In this document: positions 36,099-44,920 of the stretch, one piece after another
Layout: every line of letters starts with the position of its first letter
Numbering within the stretch: the stretch's first letter is position 1
From: Tolypothrix sp. PCC 7712
GTDB taxonomy: Bacteria > Cyanobacteriota > Cyanobacteriia > Cyanobacteriales > Nostocaceae
Length of the DNA: 64,000 bases
Assembly: GCF_025860405.1 (NCBI RefSeq)
Contig: NZ_CP063785.1
Coordinates: forward strand, 6,883,390-6,947,389
Direction of reading: 5' to 3'
Notes under the pieces: model-generated
Told to the model about the DNA's origin: nothing
The model's database searches: none
What the model saw: the letters and a program-made list of their open reading frames with translations, nothing else
Position numbers and translations under genes: made by a program

Positions 36099-36633
36099 AA
36101 GTACATCTTGGTAGAAAAAAGTGTGTAGTTGCTTGAGTACTGATCGGAATTATCTCAGATGCAAGAATTGACTTAGATTAAATTAATACTTGCAGTTACA
36201 GCAGCAAAGGCAGATTTATCACAGATATCATCTATGTGTAAATATCGGGATAGTGGCAATACTGCTCGGTTAAGGATTTTCAAGTTGGAATTTGGTTTGG
36301 GAAAAGGTGTACCCCTGCGCTTAAGCAAGCTACGCGTAGCGTCTGTGCAGGAGAAAGGGTAAGGGTTAAAGGTTTTTTCTTGCCCCTTTTCCCCTTCCCC
36401 TTTTGCCCTTAAGCGACAAGTATTGGGGATAGTGGGGATAACCATAGTGATTGTCTAGTTACCCATGACACTCAAGTAAATCAATACCTATGCCTTTCTT
36501 AGGAGATGGGGCGAAATTTATAAAAATTATTTACAAGATAGTATGCATATTATGAAAATATTTGCAATAGTAGCTTATACTCCAATACAGTTCAGTTAAG
36601 TTCACTAGGGATTGATTTGTCACTTATTAAAGA

Positions 36634-36770
36634 AGCCAGCTCAATTGGGGGAGAATCCCCCAAACCCCCGATTGGGTGACGGTTGCGTCCCCCAAACCCC
36701 CTCCAAAATTATTGTTCGGTTTTTTTGTTGAGTAATTAGTTTTTTGGTTTTGTGATCAATTAATTTTCTG
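36634..36770. repeat. 137-bp dispersed repeat, copy B (inverted relative to copy A)
   Basis: Reverse complement closely matches 8402-8538 from GAAAATTAATTG through CAATTGA-CTGGC. Differences are few point changes plus a reversed 3-nt hairpin loop (GAA versus TTC). Confidence 0.85.
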
Positions 36771-36837
36771 AACTGAACTGTATTTGCTTATACTCTTCTA
36801 TATCAATCTGTATTTGTACAAGTGCGATAGCTAGTAT

Positions 36838-36870
36838 AAAAAAACACTCAATGTAAATTTACATGAGTGT
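36838..36870 (-). terminator. Rho-independent terminator of the RHH-molbindin gene
   Basis: On the minus strand, ACACTCATGTAAA pairs with TTTACATTGAGTGT (one bulge), followed by seven T. It lies about 145 bp beyond the stop at 37013. Confidence 0.8.
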
Positions 36871-37012
36871 GGTAATTAAAAATGGGTAATAGTTAAGAGG
36901 AAACAGCAAATTCCCTGATTAAAAGTTAGTCTCCTTGTCCCCTCTGCTCTCCTGCTCTACCTCTGCTGCCTCTGCTGTCTCATCCGCAGTTTCTAGTGCC
37001 CAAGGTAGCTAA

Positions 37013-37450
37013 TTATTCTCTAGCAATCACAATATCGTTAGACTTAATTACTGCGTAGGCTTCTGTTCCCTCAGTTAAATCTAGTTCCTCTGCTGAGACT
37101 CTGGTAATCATAGAAGTTAACTCTACTTTATGAACAATCTCTAGGGTTACTTCTGTATTAACTGCTCCAGTAACCACCTTTTTAACAACGCCTTTGAGAA
37201 TATTGCGTGAGCTAACTTTTAAAGGTTTCTTTGAACTACTAATTTCTATCCCAGGTGTATAAGCATTTGGTATAACATCCTGCTGAGTTGGTGACGCTAC
37301 CGCTGGTGAAGAGTATTTATTCAGCCCACGTACCAACTCTCTTAAAATTTCTGTCTTGGTACGTTGAGACTGATTACAAAACTCTTCCAGTATTTTGCGT
37401 TCTTCTTCTGAGGTTTGAAATGTTACCCATCCTTGTTCTTTTCTAGGCAT
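37013..37450 (-). CDS. Ribbon-helix-helix / molbindin (TOBE) fusion, likely molybdate-responsive regulator
   Basis: 145 residues, ATG at 37450. Residues 1-48 look like a ribbon-helix-helix DNA-binding domain: a strand (GWVTFQTSEEE), helix EERKILEEFCNQS, turn, and helix TKTEILRELVRGLNKY. A 25-residue linker follows. Residues about 78-145 are a Mop/TOBE domain: SSRNILKGVVKKVVTGAVNTEV, then LTSMITRVSAEELDLTEGTEAYAVIKSNDIVIARE, the typical molybdate-binding fold. The combination suggests a metal-oxyanion sensor that binds DNA. A palindrome (TACCAA-N5-TTGGTA) sits 6 bp upstream of the ATG, consistent with autoregulation. No mod transport genes are nearby. Confidence 0.85.
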   Translation of the reverse strand: MPRKEQGWVTFQTSEEERKILEEFCNQSQRTKTEILRELVRGLNKYSSPAVASPTQQDVIPNAYTPGIEISSSKKPLKVSSRNILKGVVKKVVTGAVNTEVTLEIVHKVELTSMITRVSAEELDLTEGTEAYAVIKSNDIVIARE

Positions 37451-37455
37451 ATTTT

Positions 37456-37472
37456 TACCAATTTAGTTGGTA
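37456..37472 (-). promoter_or_regulatory. Putative operator TACCAA-N5-TTGGTA
   Basis: A perfect 6-bp inverted repeat lies 6 bp before the ATG of the RHH-molbindin gene, overlapping where its ribosome site should be. A further TTGGTA (minus strand, 37503-37498) lies 26 bp upstream. Ribbon-helix-helix repressors bind such short repeated half-sites, often in their own promoter. Confidence 0.5.
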
Positions 37473-37669
37473 GCTACTTTTGATCATGCTACGATCCTAC
37501 CAAGGGAAATCCTCCGAAATAGAACACCCTAGAATAAGTTGAGCCGAATAAAAATAAAATAAACCAAAGTCAATATTTCTTGTGACTTGTGTTTGTTACT
37601 CATATCAGATAGAAATATTGAAGAACTGGGAAAGTGCGATCGCCGCTATACTCCAGTATTAATGTAAAA

Positions 37670-37695
37670 AATTATACTAATATATTAGTATAATT
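37670..37695. repeat. Perfect 26-bp AT-rich palindrome
   Basis: 13-bp arms (AATTATACTAATA and its complement) with no loop, 220 bp upstream of the RHH-molbindin start. It could be a regulator site or a cruciform; no T tract. Confidence 0.6.
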
Positions 37696-37895
37696 CCTGA
37701 GTTTATCTATGTGATTAATTAGATTGCAATCAGCAAAAGTAATTTCTGAGATTGCCAAAAAATATTTAGAAAGATTAATTAAACAAAACCCGATCATCAA
37801 GCAAATAAAATTGGATAACTTGCCAGTTGTGAGTTATTTACCACAACTGACAGGGAGAAACTGACAGTAACCATTAATCACGGCAAATTATAAAT

Positions 37896-40800
37896 TTAAT
37901 TGTTTGATGTGCCATTACCATTAGTTGAATAAATTATTTGATGTAACGTGCGGAGCAATTCTTGTTCGTTATAAGGTTTAGAGAAATAGGCTCTGGCACC
38001 TAACTGCATTGCTAATTGGCGATGTTTATCGCTACTACGAGAGGTCAACATAGCAATGGGAATATTTTTCATATCATCGTGGGATTTAATCCGACCTAAA
38101 AACCCATAACCATCAAGACGAGGCATTTCAATATCGCAAATTACTGCTTGAACTTGTAAGCCACTCTGAAGTTTATCTAAAGCATCTTGTCCATCTTTTG
38201 CTTGTTCTACTTGATATCCACCTTTTTCTAAAGTCAAGGCTAAAAAGCGGCGAACATTAATCGAATCATCGACAATCAAAATCGTGCTTTTTTGATTAAC
38301 AACAGATGATCCTACTGGTTTGTCTTCACCAGATATCAAAAAGGCAGTTTTTAATCGAGCTGATGGTAATTGATTATTTTTGGAGCTGCGTTGATTTGTA
38401 ACAACTTTATACAGTAATTCATTGGCATTGACCAATGCTACTACCCGACCATCACCCAGAATCGTACAGTTACTAAAACCGTCTGGTAAAGGAATGTTAC
38501 CCTCAACTTGGCGAATCGCAACTTCTTGTTCACCCCAACAACGGTCTAGTTGTACAGCCATTGGCTGATTACCGCTTTTCACAATTAATACACAACTAGC
38601 ATTGATTGCTGGGGGAGTTTCTAAATCAGGGCTATTATAACGGGGGCCATTAAACTCTAGGTGTCTACTCAGGCGAATTAAAGGTAGCATCGTACCTTGC
38701 CAATTGATCACTTCACTACCTGCGATCGCAAACACTTGTTCATTTTGCAGTAAGAAGATTTCTGAAACTACATCTGTAGGGAATGCTAACAGCATTCGGT
38801 TGCTTTCCACTAACAGCACGCGTGCAACTGAAAGTGTAAATGGTACAGATAGGGTAAAGGTAGTTCCTACTCCGAGTTCGGTATCAACTTTGATATCACC
38901 TCGGACTTGTTTGAGTTTGTTGCGTACCACATCCATACCCACACCACGACCGGAAAGTGCGGTCACATGGTCGGAGGTGGTAAACCCTGGCTCAAAAATT
39001 AGTGATAACAGTTCTTCATCGCTAGCACTAGCTAATAGTGAAGCATCTAAGCCCATCGCTAAGGCGCGGGCGCGAATTTTTTCTAGAGAAATACCCCGAC
39101 CATCATCACGGATGGTAATAATTGTGCGGTCTCTACGGTGGGTGGCTTTAATTTCAATTAAGCCTTGTTCTAATTTACCGATGCTGCTGCGGGTGGCTGG
39201 ATCTTCAATACCATGATCGAAGGCATTCCTTAACAGGTGCATTAAAGGCTCATTTAAAGCTTCTAAAATGCTACGTTCTATTAAGGTATTACCACCTTCA
39301 ATTTTTAACTGGACATTTTTGCCATATTCCACATTCAAGTCGCGGATAGCGCGCGGAAAACGCTCGACTAAATCTGATAGCGGGCGCATCCTTACTTGGG
39401 TCAGCTTTGTTTGTAACTGCTTAGATGTTTTGTTCAGCTTCCGCGCAATTTGATCGGTGTCATCAACACTTAGCTGCACATCGGTGGTAACTTCTTGTAC
39501 CTGAACAATGGTTTCCATAACTTCCTGCGATAGCAGGTTTAATTCGTTATAGCGATCCATTTCGAGGACATCAAAGTTAGTCTCGATGCCATCAGCTTGA
39601 TGGTTGTCATCAGCAAGCGATCGCATTCCCGAGCCGTTAAAAGTTTGAGTGGAAATTCTGTCGTAGGCGGCGCGTAATTCCTGGTTTTCTCGCTCTAGCC
39701 CTTGGACACGCTGGCTGAGGTTACGAACGAGTTTACGTAGCCTTTCCAATTGCAAATTCAGCCCATTGCGCTGAATAATTAATTCCCCAAACAGATCATT
39801 AATTTGTTCAAGTTGCTTACTGGGAACTCGGACTGTATTTTCCTGAATTTCTCGGTCTTTACCGATAGCAACTGACTCGCCTTTGCGCTCAAGAAATCTG
39901 TAATCTATGGTGGAAATTTCTCTCGCAGTGACTAAGCTTGGCTCAGAAACCTCAACTGTATCTGGGGAATCGTTAGCAAACTCAATATCTAACGTTTCAA
40001 AACTAGCAGCAACGATCGCATCATCTTCATCGGGCCAAGCTTCCTCAGTTTCTTCTGATTCCACAAAATCTGGTGAGAAGACTTCTGCTTCTAACAAGTG
40101 GGCTGCGGCTGAATCTGTGGCGAAAAATTCCGCAATTGCAGCTTGTTTAGATGGCTGCGTATTTGCCGGATGCAGGGCTGGAGCAGAGGCTAAATCACCG
40201 ATTTTGATTTCTGTCGGTAACTGATCGAGTTGATTTGTCAGCACTAAAGCTTGCGATCGCCGCCATGCTTGTAATGCTAATCTGGTAATTTCTTCTACTT
40301 GATTTGGGCTAGCAGCTTCTAAGTGGTGCGTCACTGACTCGCAAAGCTGGGTAAACGCTGGTAGCTGAAGCATTTCGCCTAAGCCTGCTAGTTCAGCTGC
40401 CATAATTGCCACTTCTTCTTGTAAACAAGGCTGTTGTTCGTCTGCCACTACAGCTTCTAAACGCTGTAAACAGCCTTCTACTTCTGTTTCAAAAAGTAAG
40501 GGTATAATATCTTGCCCATCTTCGGGGGAAAGCATACTTGTAGCGTCTTCTGGCACCGGATCGCCCAAACGCTCGTGCAATTCATCAAATACCGGATAAC
40601 AAAAGGTTTGTAACCATTGCTCTTCAATCACATTGCCTTCGGAGAGCAATTCTACGATTTGACGTAACCAGTCCACCCCAGATAACAGTAAACTTTGTAG
40701 CTGGGTGTCAATTTCTAAAGAATTTTTGCGCGTCTTTAAAACTTTAAAGGAATCTTCTAGACGATGGGCTAAATCACTCAGCGTGCGAAATCCCATCATT

Positions 40801-40970
40801 CCCGCCCCGCCTTTAATGGAATGAGCGGCTCGGAGTGCCCCGTTAATCTTTTCTAAATCGATGCGATTACTAGTGTCGATTTCCAACAATACCGCTTCTA
40901 AGGTATTGAGATAATCAGTGGCTTCTTCCAGAAATTGCATCTGGATTTCCAGTTCTTTGTCCTGTGACAT
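37896..40970 (-). CDS. hmpE: CheA-type histidine kinase with C-terminal receiver (HmpE/PilL-like)
   Basis: 1024 residues, ATG at 40970. Hpt domain at 1-110 with the phospho-accepting His50 in AAHSIKGGAGMMGF; a long acidic linker with a second helical Hpt-like region (about 165-250) whose His is not in a clear motif; a dimerisation domain; a HATPase with LLRNAFDHGIED (N box), IRDDGRGI (G1) and SGRGVGMDVVRN (G2); a CheW-like domain (about 720-860); and a receiver at about 895-1015 with VDDS, the Asp in ICDIEMPR and KPY. It is last in a five-gene minus-strand locus matching the hmp order of Nostoc punctiforme and pilG-L of Synechocystis, which control type IV pilus motility. The symbol rests on gene order. 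Confidence 0.9.
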   Translation of the reverse strand: MSQDKELEIQMQFLEEATDYLNTLEAVLLEIDTSNRIDLEKINGALRAAHSIKGGAGMMGFRTLSDLAHRLEDSFKVLKTRKNSLEIDTQLQSLLLSGVDWLRQIVELLSEGNVIEEQWLQTFCYPVFDELHERLGDPVPEDATSMLSPEDGQDIIPLLFETEVEGCLQRLEAVVADEQQPCLQEEVAIMAAELAGLGEMLQLPAFTQLCESVTHHLEAASPNQVEEITRLALQAWRRSQALVLTNQLDQLPTEIKIGDLASAPALHPANTQPSKQAAIAEFFATDSAAAHLLEAEVFSPDFVESEETEEAWPDEDDAIVAASFETLDIEFANDSPDTVEVSEPSLVTAREISTIDYRFLERKGESVAIGKDREIQENTVRVPSKQLEQINDLFGELIIQRNGLNLQLERLRKLVRNLSQRVQGLERENQELRAAYDRISTQTFNGSGMRSLADDNHQADGIETNFDVLEMDRYNELNLLSQEVMETIVQVQEVTTDVQLSVDDTDQIARKLNKTSKQLQTKLTQVRMRPLSDLVERFPRAIRDLNVEYGKNVQLKIEGGNTLIERSILEALNEPLMHLLRNAFDHGIEDPATRSSIGKLEQGLIEIKATHRRDRTIITIRDDGRGISLEKIRARALAMGLDASLLASASDEELLSLIFEPGFTTSDHVTALSGRGVGMDVVRNKLKQVRGDIKVDTELGVGTTFTLSVPFTLSVARVLLVESNRMLLAFPTDVVSEIFLLQNEQVFAIAGSEVINWQGTMLPLIRLSRHLEFNGPRYNSPDLETPPAINASCVLIVKSGNQPMAVQLDRCWGEQEVAIRQVEGNIPLPDGFSNCTILGDGRVVALVNANELLYKVVTNQRSSKNNQLPSARLKTAFLISGEDKPVGSSVVNQKSTILIVDDSINVRRFLALTLEKGGYQVEQAKDGQDALDKLQSGLQVQAVICDIEMPRLDGYGFLGRIKSHDDMKNIPIAMLTSRSSDKHRQLAMQLGARAYFSKPYNEQELLRTLHQIIYSTNGNGTSNN

Positions 40971-41077
40971 GATTTTGGTTAGTTGTTAAGCTAATGCGCG
41001 CCTAGTAGAGCACTTATTGTGATATTTGTCATTTGTTCAGTTGGGTTTTAGCTCACCAATGACTGATGGTGCCAAAA

Positions 41078-43906
41078 CTAACTGATTTTGAAGGTTCCCA
41101 CAGTTTCTTGTAACTCTTGGGAAATCTCCACAGTTTGTTGTAAAGATTGGGAAACTAGTCGGGAAGAATCGCTAGTGCGTTGTGACACAGCCACGATTTC
41201 TTTCATCAGGTGACTGACAGTTTGAGATGTTTGTACCTGAGATGCAGTTGCTAGGGAAATAGACTGCACTAGCTCGTCAATTTGACGTGATACATCCAAA
41301 ATCTGCGCCAGGCTTTGTTTTGCATCTTCAACGATGCGCGTACCTTCCACTACTTGGGTGGTTCCTACTTCCATCGCCTGCACTACTTCGCTGGTTTCCC
41401 GTTGGATATTTTCTACAATTTGTTCAATTTCTTGGGTGGCGGCGGCGCTTCTAACTGCTAGTTCGCCTACTTCTTCGGCAACTACAGCAAACCCTTGTCC
41501 TTCTTCACCTGCACGTGCGGCTTCAATCCCCGCATTAATCGCTAGCAAGTTAGTTTGCACGGCGATTTGGTTAATCAAAGACACCACGCGGGAAATTTGT
41601 TGAGAAGATTCTCCTAACCGCTTCACTTTCTTGGCAGTTTCACCCACGGTTTCTCGCAGAGAAAGAATGTTTTGCACTGTCAAATCCATTGCTTGCCCAC
41701 TCTTAGTTGCAGTGTGAGCCGCATGGTTAGCAATTATCGCGGCTTGCTGGGCGTTTTCTGCCACAGCTTGGATAGAATAAGTCATTTGATCAACTGCATC
41801 CAAAGTCCGGTTGATTTCGGCTGCTTGGTTCATAGCTTCTTCTGCTAGCTGACGGATAGCGCCTTCGTTCGAGCCAATCGCTGTATTTACTTGGGCTGCA
41901 GCTTGTTGGACTTGGGTGACAATTTCCCGCAGGTTTTCCACAATCGAGTTGAAAAAGTCGGCAACTGTGCCAATTTCGCCAGCTGTGACATCAGCCCGTA
42001 CTGTTAAATCTCCTCTAGCAGCACCTTCGACGTTACTCAGCAATTCTAAAAGTTGCATTTGCAATGCTTCTTTTTGTTGCCGTTCTTCTTTGGTGTCTTG
42101 TTGAGCAGCAGATTTAGCTTTTTCTAGTTCTTCTAGTAGCTTGGCTTGTTCTAGGGCATAACCAATTTGAGTTGCTACTTGAGTAAATAACTCAATTTCT
42201 GATTGCTGCCAATTGCGGGGGCTTTCGCAATGATGAGCAATTAACAAACCTCTCAATTGATCTTGGAGGATAATGGGAGCAATTAAATTGCCTTGGACGG
42301 CAAATTTCTCTAAAATTTCGATGTAACAATTTGCTTCCGGCAAACCTGCCTCTTGATAAATATTAGCGATCGCTCTGACTCTGCCTTCGCGATAAAGTTG
42401 TACATGGCGTTCCTGAAAACAAGGATCGTCAATCTGCACTCCCATCATTCTCGGCCAAACACCAGTCACAGCTTCTGCCACCACAATGCCATCCCAAGTG
42501 TCTGGATTCAACTGGTAGACGATGACTCGGTCTACTTTCAGTGCTTGTTGGACTTCGTTAACTGCTATAGCGTAAATATCTTCAGTTTTGAGATTTTTAC
42601 GAATTTCTAAGGTAATATCTGCAAGGATTTTTGCTTTTTGGGCTTCTCGCTCTTGTTCTCGCAATAATACTTGCAATTGTTCTGCCATTTGGTTAATATT
42701 GGTACCCAGTATGCCTAATTCGTCTGCTCTTTGGACTTCAAGACGGGTGTTGAGTTGACCTTGACCAAGCTTGTTTACCGCTTCTGTGGCATTCAAAATG
42801 GGCTTTGTGGATTGTTTCGCTAACCAAGCGGCGATCGCAGCGACAATTAAGGCGGTTAATGCCGTACCAATGGCGATCGTCCACAATAATTCTCTCTGGG
42901 GTGCAAATGTAATTTCCGTATTAGTAGCAATAATCGCATCCCATTTTAAATCTGGTAATCCAGCAATTTTGATTGAAGGTACATAGGTCAGTAATTGCTG
43001 TTTTTTACCCAGTTGGTTAACTGTAATAAAAGTATCTATTTTATTTTTTCCTTGCCGTTGACCTAACCCAGGAAAATCTGTTTTGGCATCTCTACCTTCT
43101 TGATTGTTTTGTGTGGCAAGAAAAATTTTTCCAGATTTATCTAGCAAATGATATTCATGCCCAGTATAGGCATAGTTTTTGATAGTTTCTTCCAACATTT
43201 TTACGGGTAGACGTGCCCTAACTACTCCAATGTTTTGACCCGTTGTTGCATCTTTTACTGGTGCAGCAATATGAACACTGACAGCACCAGTAGTTTTTGA
43301 TATTTCCGGTTGGCCAATAACAGCTGTATTTTGTTTCAGTGCGTCTTTAAAATACTGACGGTCTTGATGATTTTCTAGAGTTTCACCACTAGACTGGACA
43401 ATCACATTTCCTTGTAAATCAAAGAAAGCAATGCTGTCATAAGCTTTGTAAGTCTTGACAATTTGATCTAAAAGTGATTGTTTTTGTTGAGTAGATATGC
43501 TGTCTCTGAGTTGGGGATTTGTCAAAAAAGGTAGATCCGAGAGTAGCTGTACATCTCCGTATCTTCCCAAGATGTAACGGTTGACTTTGTCTAGTAAGCC
43601 AACTGTTTCTGCTTCTTGCGCTTGGGTGATTTGCTTATAAATCGATTTATTCGCAAAGCTATAGGCGATCGCGCCAATACCTAAAGTCGGGAGAGTACCG
43701 ATAGCGATCGCTAACACTGTAGCCTTTGTACCTAAACTTAGCCTGTGAAAATAAGTAACTGCCTTATTCCAAGGAGAACTATTTGCAGTTTTATTAGTCA
43801 ACTTATTTGATTGTTTAACTGTACTATTAGAAAGTTTTGCCGATGAAATGGGCAAGGAACCATTTTGAGTATTATTACTCTTAGCTGTGTCAGTTTTATT
43901 AAACAT
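41078..43906 (-). CDS. hmpD: Methyl-accepting chemotaxis protein with dCACHE, HAMP, GAF and signalling domains (HmpD/PilJ-like)
   Basis: 942 residues, ATG at 43906. Polar N terminus, membrane helix about 60-85, a dCACHE sensor (YILGRYGDVQLLSDLPFLTNP, FDLQGNVIVQSSGE, VVRARLPVKML), second helix about 342-365, HAMP, then a GAF domain (about 430-590) and the signalling hairpin with EEGQGFAVVAEEVGELAVRS. The GAF keeps a Cys where cyanobacteriochromes bind bilin, but the next residue is Tyr, not His (ANCYIEIL), so chromophore binding is doubtful. It should pass signals to the CheW and CheA proteins encoded beside it. Confidence 0.93.
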   Translation of the reverse strand: MFNKTDTAKSNNTQNGSLPISSAKLSNSTVKQSNKLTNKTANSSPWNKAVTYFHRLSLGTKATVLAIAIGTLPTLGIGAIAYSFANKSIYKQITQAQEAETVGLLDKVNRYILGRYGDVQLLSDLPFLTNPQLRDSISTQQKQSLLDQIVKTYKAYDSIAFFDLQGNVIVQSSGETLENHQDRQYFKDALKQNTAVIGQPEISKTTGAVSVHIAAPVKDATTGQNIGVVRARLPVKMLEETIKNYAYTGHEYHLLDKSGKIFLATQNNQEGRDAKTDFPGLGQRQGKNKIDTFITVNQLGKKQQLLTYVPSIKIAGLPDLKWDAIIATNTEITFAPQRELLWTIAIGTALTALIVAAIAAWLAKQSTKPILNATEAVNKLGQGQLNTRLEVQRADELGILGTNINQMAEQLQVLLREQEREAQKAKILADITLEIRKNLKTEDIYAIAVNEVQQALKVDRVIVYQLNPDTWDGIVVAEAVTGVWPRMMGVQIDDPCFQERHVQLYREGRVRAIANIYQEAGLPEANCYIEILEKFAVQGNLIAPIILQDQLRGLLIAHHCESPRNWQQSEIELFTQVATQIGYALEQAKLLEELEKAKSAAQQDTKEERQQKEALQMQLLELLSNVEGAARGDLTVRADVTAGEIGTVADFFNSIVENLREIVTQVQQAAAQVNTAIGSNEGAIRQLAEEAMNQAAEINRTLDAVDQMTYSIQAVAENAQQAAIIANHAAHTATKSGQAMDLTVQNILSLRETVGETAKKVKRLGESSQQISRVVSLINQIAVQTNLLAINAGIEAARAGEEGQGFAVVAEEVGELAVRSAAATQEIEQIVENIQRETSEVVQAMEVGTTQVVEGTRIVEDAKQSLAQILDVSRQIDELVQSISLATASQVQTSQTVSHLMKEIVAVSQRTSDSSRLVSQSLQQTVEISQELQETVGTFKIS

Positions 43907-43967
43907 AAATTAATTCTCCTGTTGGTGTGAATGAGAACCCTAAAAATCCCTTTTTTAGTAGTGCACC

Positions 43968-44465
43968 CTAATCACTGCGGAGAATAGAAGAATGGACAAT
44001 AGCCTGTGCATCTAATACCAGCAGTACCTCTTGTTCTTGGACAACACATCCACATAAATAAGGTACTAGACTGGATGCTACTTGTCCTACAGGAGAACAA
44101 ATTTCATCAGCTAAGAACTTAGCTGTACCTTTGATTTCTTGCACAATTAAGCCTAAAAGCAGCGATTCTACCCGCACAATGATGACATTGTACTGTCGCA
44201 GCCTACTGTCTAAAAATTCTAAATTGAGCATTCTCGGTAGATCTACCACCCAGATGATGCGACTCCGCCAATTCATTAGCCCTAGTATACAGGCAGGCAT
44301 ATTTGGCATTGAGGTAACAGACTCAACAGGCACAATAATCGCTTCTTGCGTGTGCTTCATTGATAAAATAGCAGACGTCTGTTGATTGAGTTGGAACTTA
44401 ATGTAGCCATCTCCTAAGTTGTTGGGAATGTTTTTGACAGGAATAATATTTTTTGCACTATTCAT
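43968..44465 (-). CDS. hmpC: CheW-type coupling protein (HmpC/PilI-like)
   Basis: 165 residues, ATG at 44465, a single CheW domain. Recognisable: YIKFQLNQQTSAILSMKHTQEAIIVPVESV, PNMPACILGLMNWRSRIIWVVDLPRML (the conserved region that contacts CheA/MCP), RLRQYNVIIVRVESLLLGLIVQEIKG and an end with VLLVLDAQAIV. It links the MCP to the CheA kinase. The gene starts 4 bp after the CheY stop, so translational coupling is likely. Confidence 0.93.
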   Translation of the reverse strand: MNSAKNIIPVKNIPNNLGDGYIKFQLNQQTSAILSMKHTQEAIIVPVESVTSMPNMPACILGLMNWRSRIIWVVDLPRMLNLEFLDSRLRQYNVIIVRVESLLLGLIVQEIKGTAKFLADEICSPVGQVASSLVPYLCGCVVQEQEVLLVLDAQAIVHSSILRSD

Positions 44466-44469
44466 GAAT

Positions 44470-44847
44470 TCAATTTGCTACTGATTTGATAGCACGTAAA
44501 AGTTGCTCTCGCGTAAATGGTTTAGTTATATAGGCATCAGCGCCTTGCCTCATTGCCCATAATCGGTCGATTTCTTGATTTTTAGAACTACAAATTACAA
44601 TGGGAACTTTTTCTGTACTCGGATTTTTTTTCAAAAACCGACACAGTTCAAATCCACTCATACCCGGCATAACTACATCAGTAACAATCACGTCTGGTTG
44701 TTGTAATAATGCTTTTTGTAAAGCTTCTTTGGCACCAGTAGCTGGTATTACGTTGTAGCCACTTTCTGTGAGATAATAACTCATTAGTTCCAATTCACTG
44801 GGCGAATCTTCGACAATCAGAATGGTGCCAATCAAAGTAAGACTCAC
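44470..44847 (-). CDS. hmpB: CheY-like response regulator (HmpB/PilH-like)
   Basis: 125 residues from a GTG at 44847, supported by AGGAG 9 nt upstream. A stand-alone receiver: VEDSPSE acidic pocket, phospho-acceptor Asp57 in VIVTDVVMPGMSG, Ser in VICSSKNQ and Lys in ITKPF. No output domain. Probably relays CheA phosphoryl groups to the pilus machinery. Confidence 0.93.
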   Translation of the reverse strand: MSLTLIGTILIVEDSPSELELMSYYLTESGYNVIPATGAKEALQKALLQQPDVIVTDVVMPGMSGFELCRFLKKNPSTEKVPIVICSSKNQEIDRLWAMRQGADAYITKPFTREQLLRAIKSVAN

Positions 44848-44920
44848 TACTAAAATCTCCTAAAAATGTTATTGGTTTTACTAAATCGGATGCTCGTGAT
44901 ATCCGTGACCCCTCAGGAAA

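Larger units (their letters stand above)
36099..37012. other. Intergenic region with dispersed repeat copy and palindromes
   Basis: About 910 bp with no convincing gene. Contains GCTACGCGTAGC, a 12-bp palindrome (36329-36340), pyrimidine-rich stretches (36370-36410, 36930-36980), the 137-bp repeat copy B (36634-36770) and the terminator of the RHH-molbindin gene. Confidence 0.6.
37451..37895. other. Upstream region of the RHH-molbindin gene
   Basis: About 445 bp. Includes the operator-like palindrome next to the start codon, a third TACCAA at 37498-37503, and a perfect 26-bp AT-rich palindrome at 37670-37695. AGTTGTG/CACAACT (near 37824-37850) forms a weaker stem downstream of the cheA-type stop codon. 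Confidence 0.6.

Noticed and set aside
36173..36445. A 90-codon minus-strand frame
   Set aside because: It crosses the GCTACGCGTAGC repeat and C/T-rich low-complexity sequence; no ribosome site and no plausible fold.
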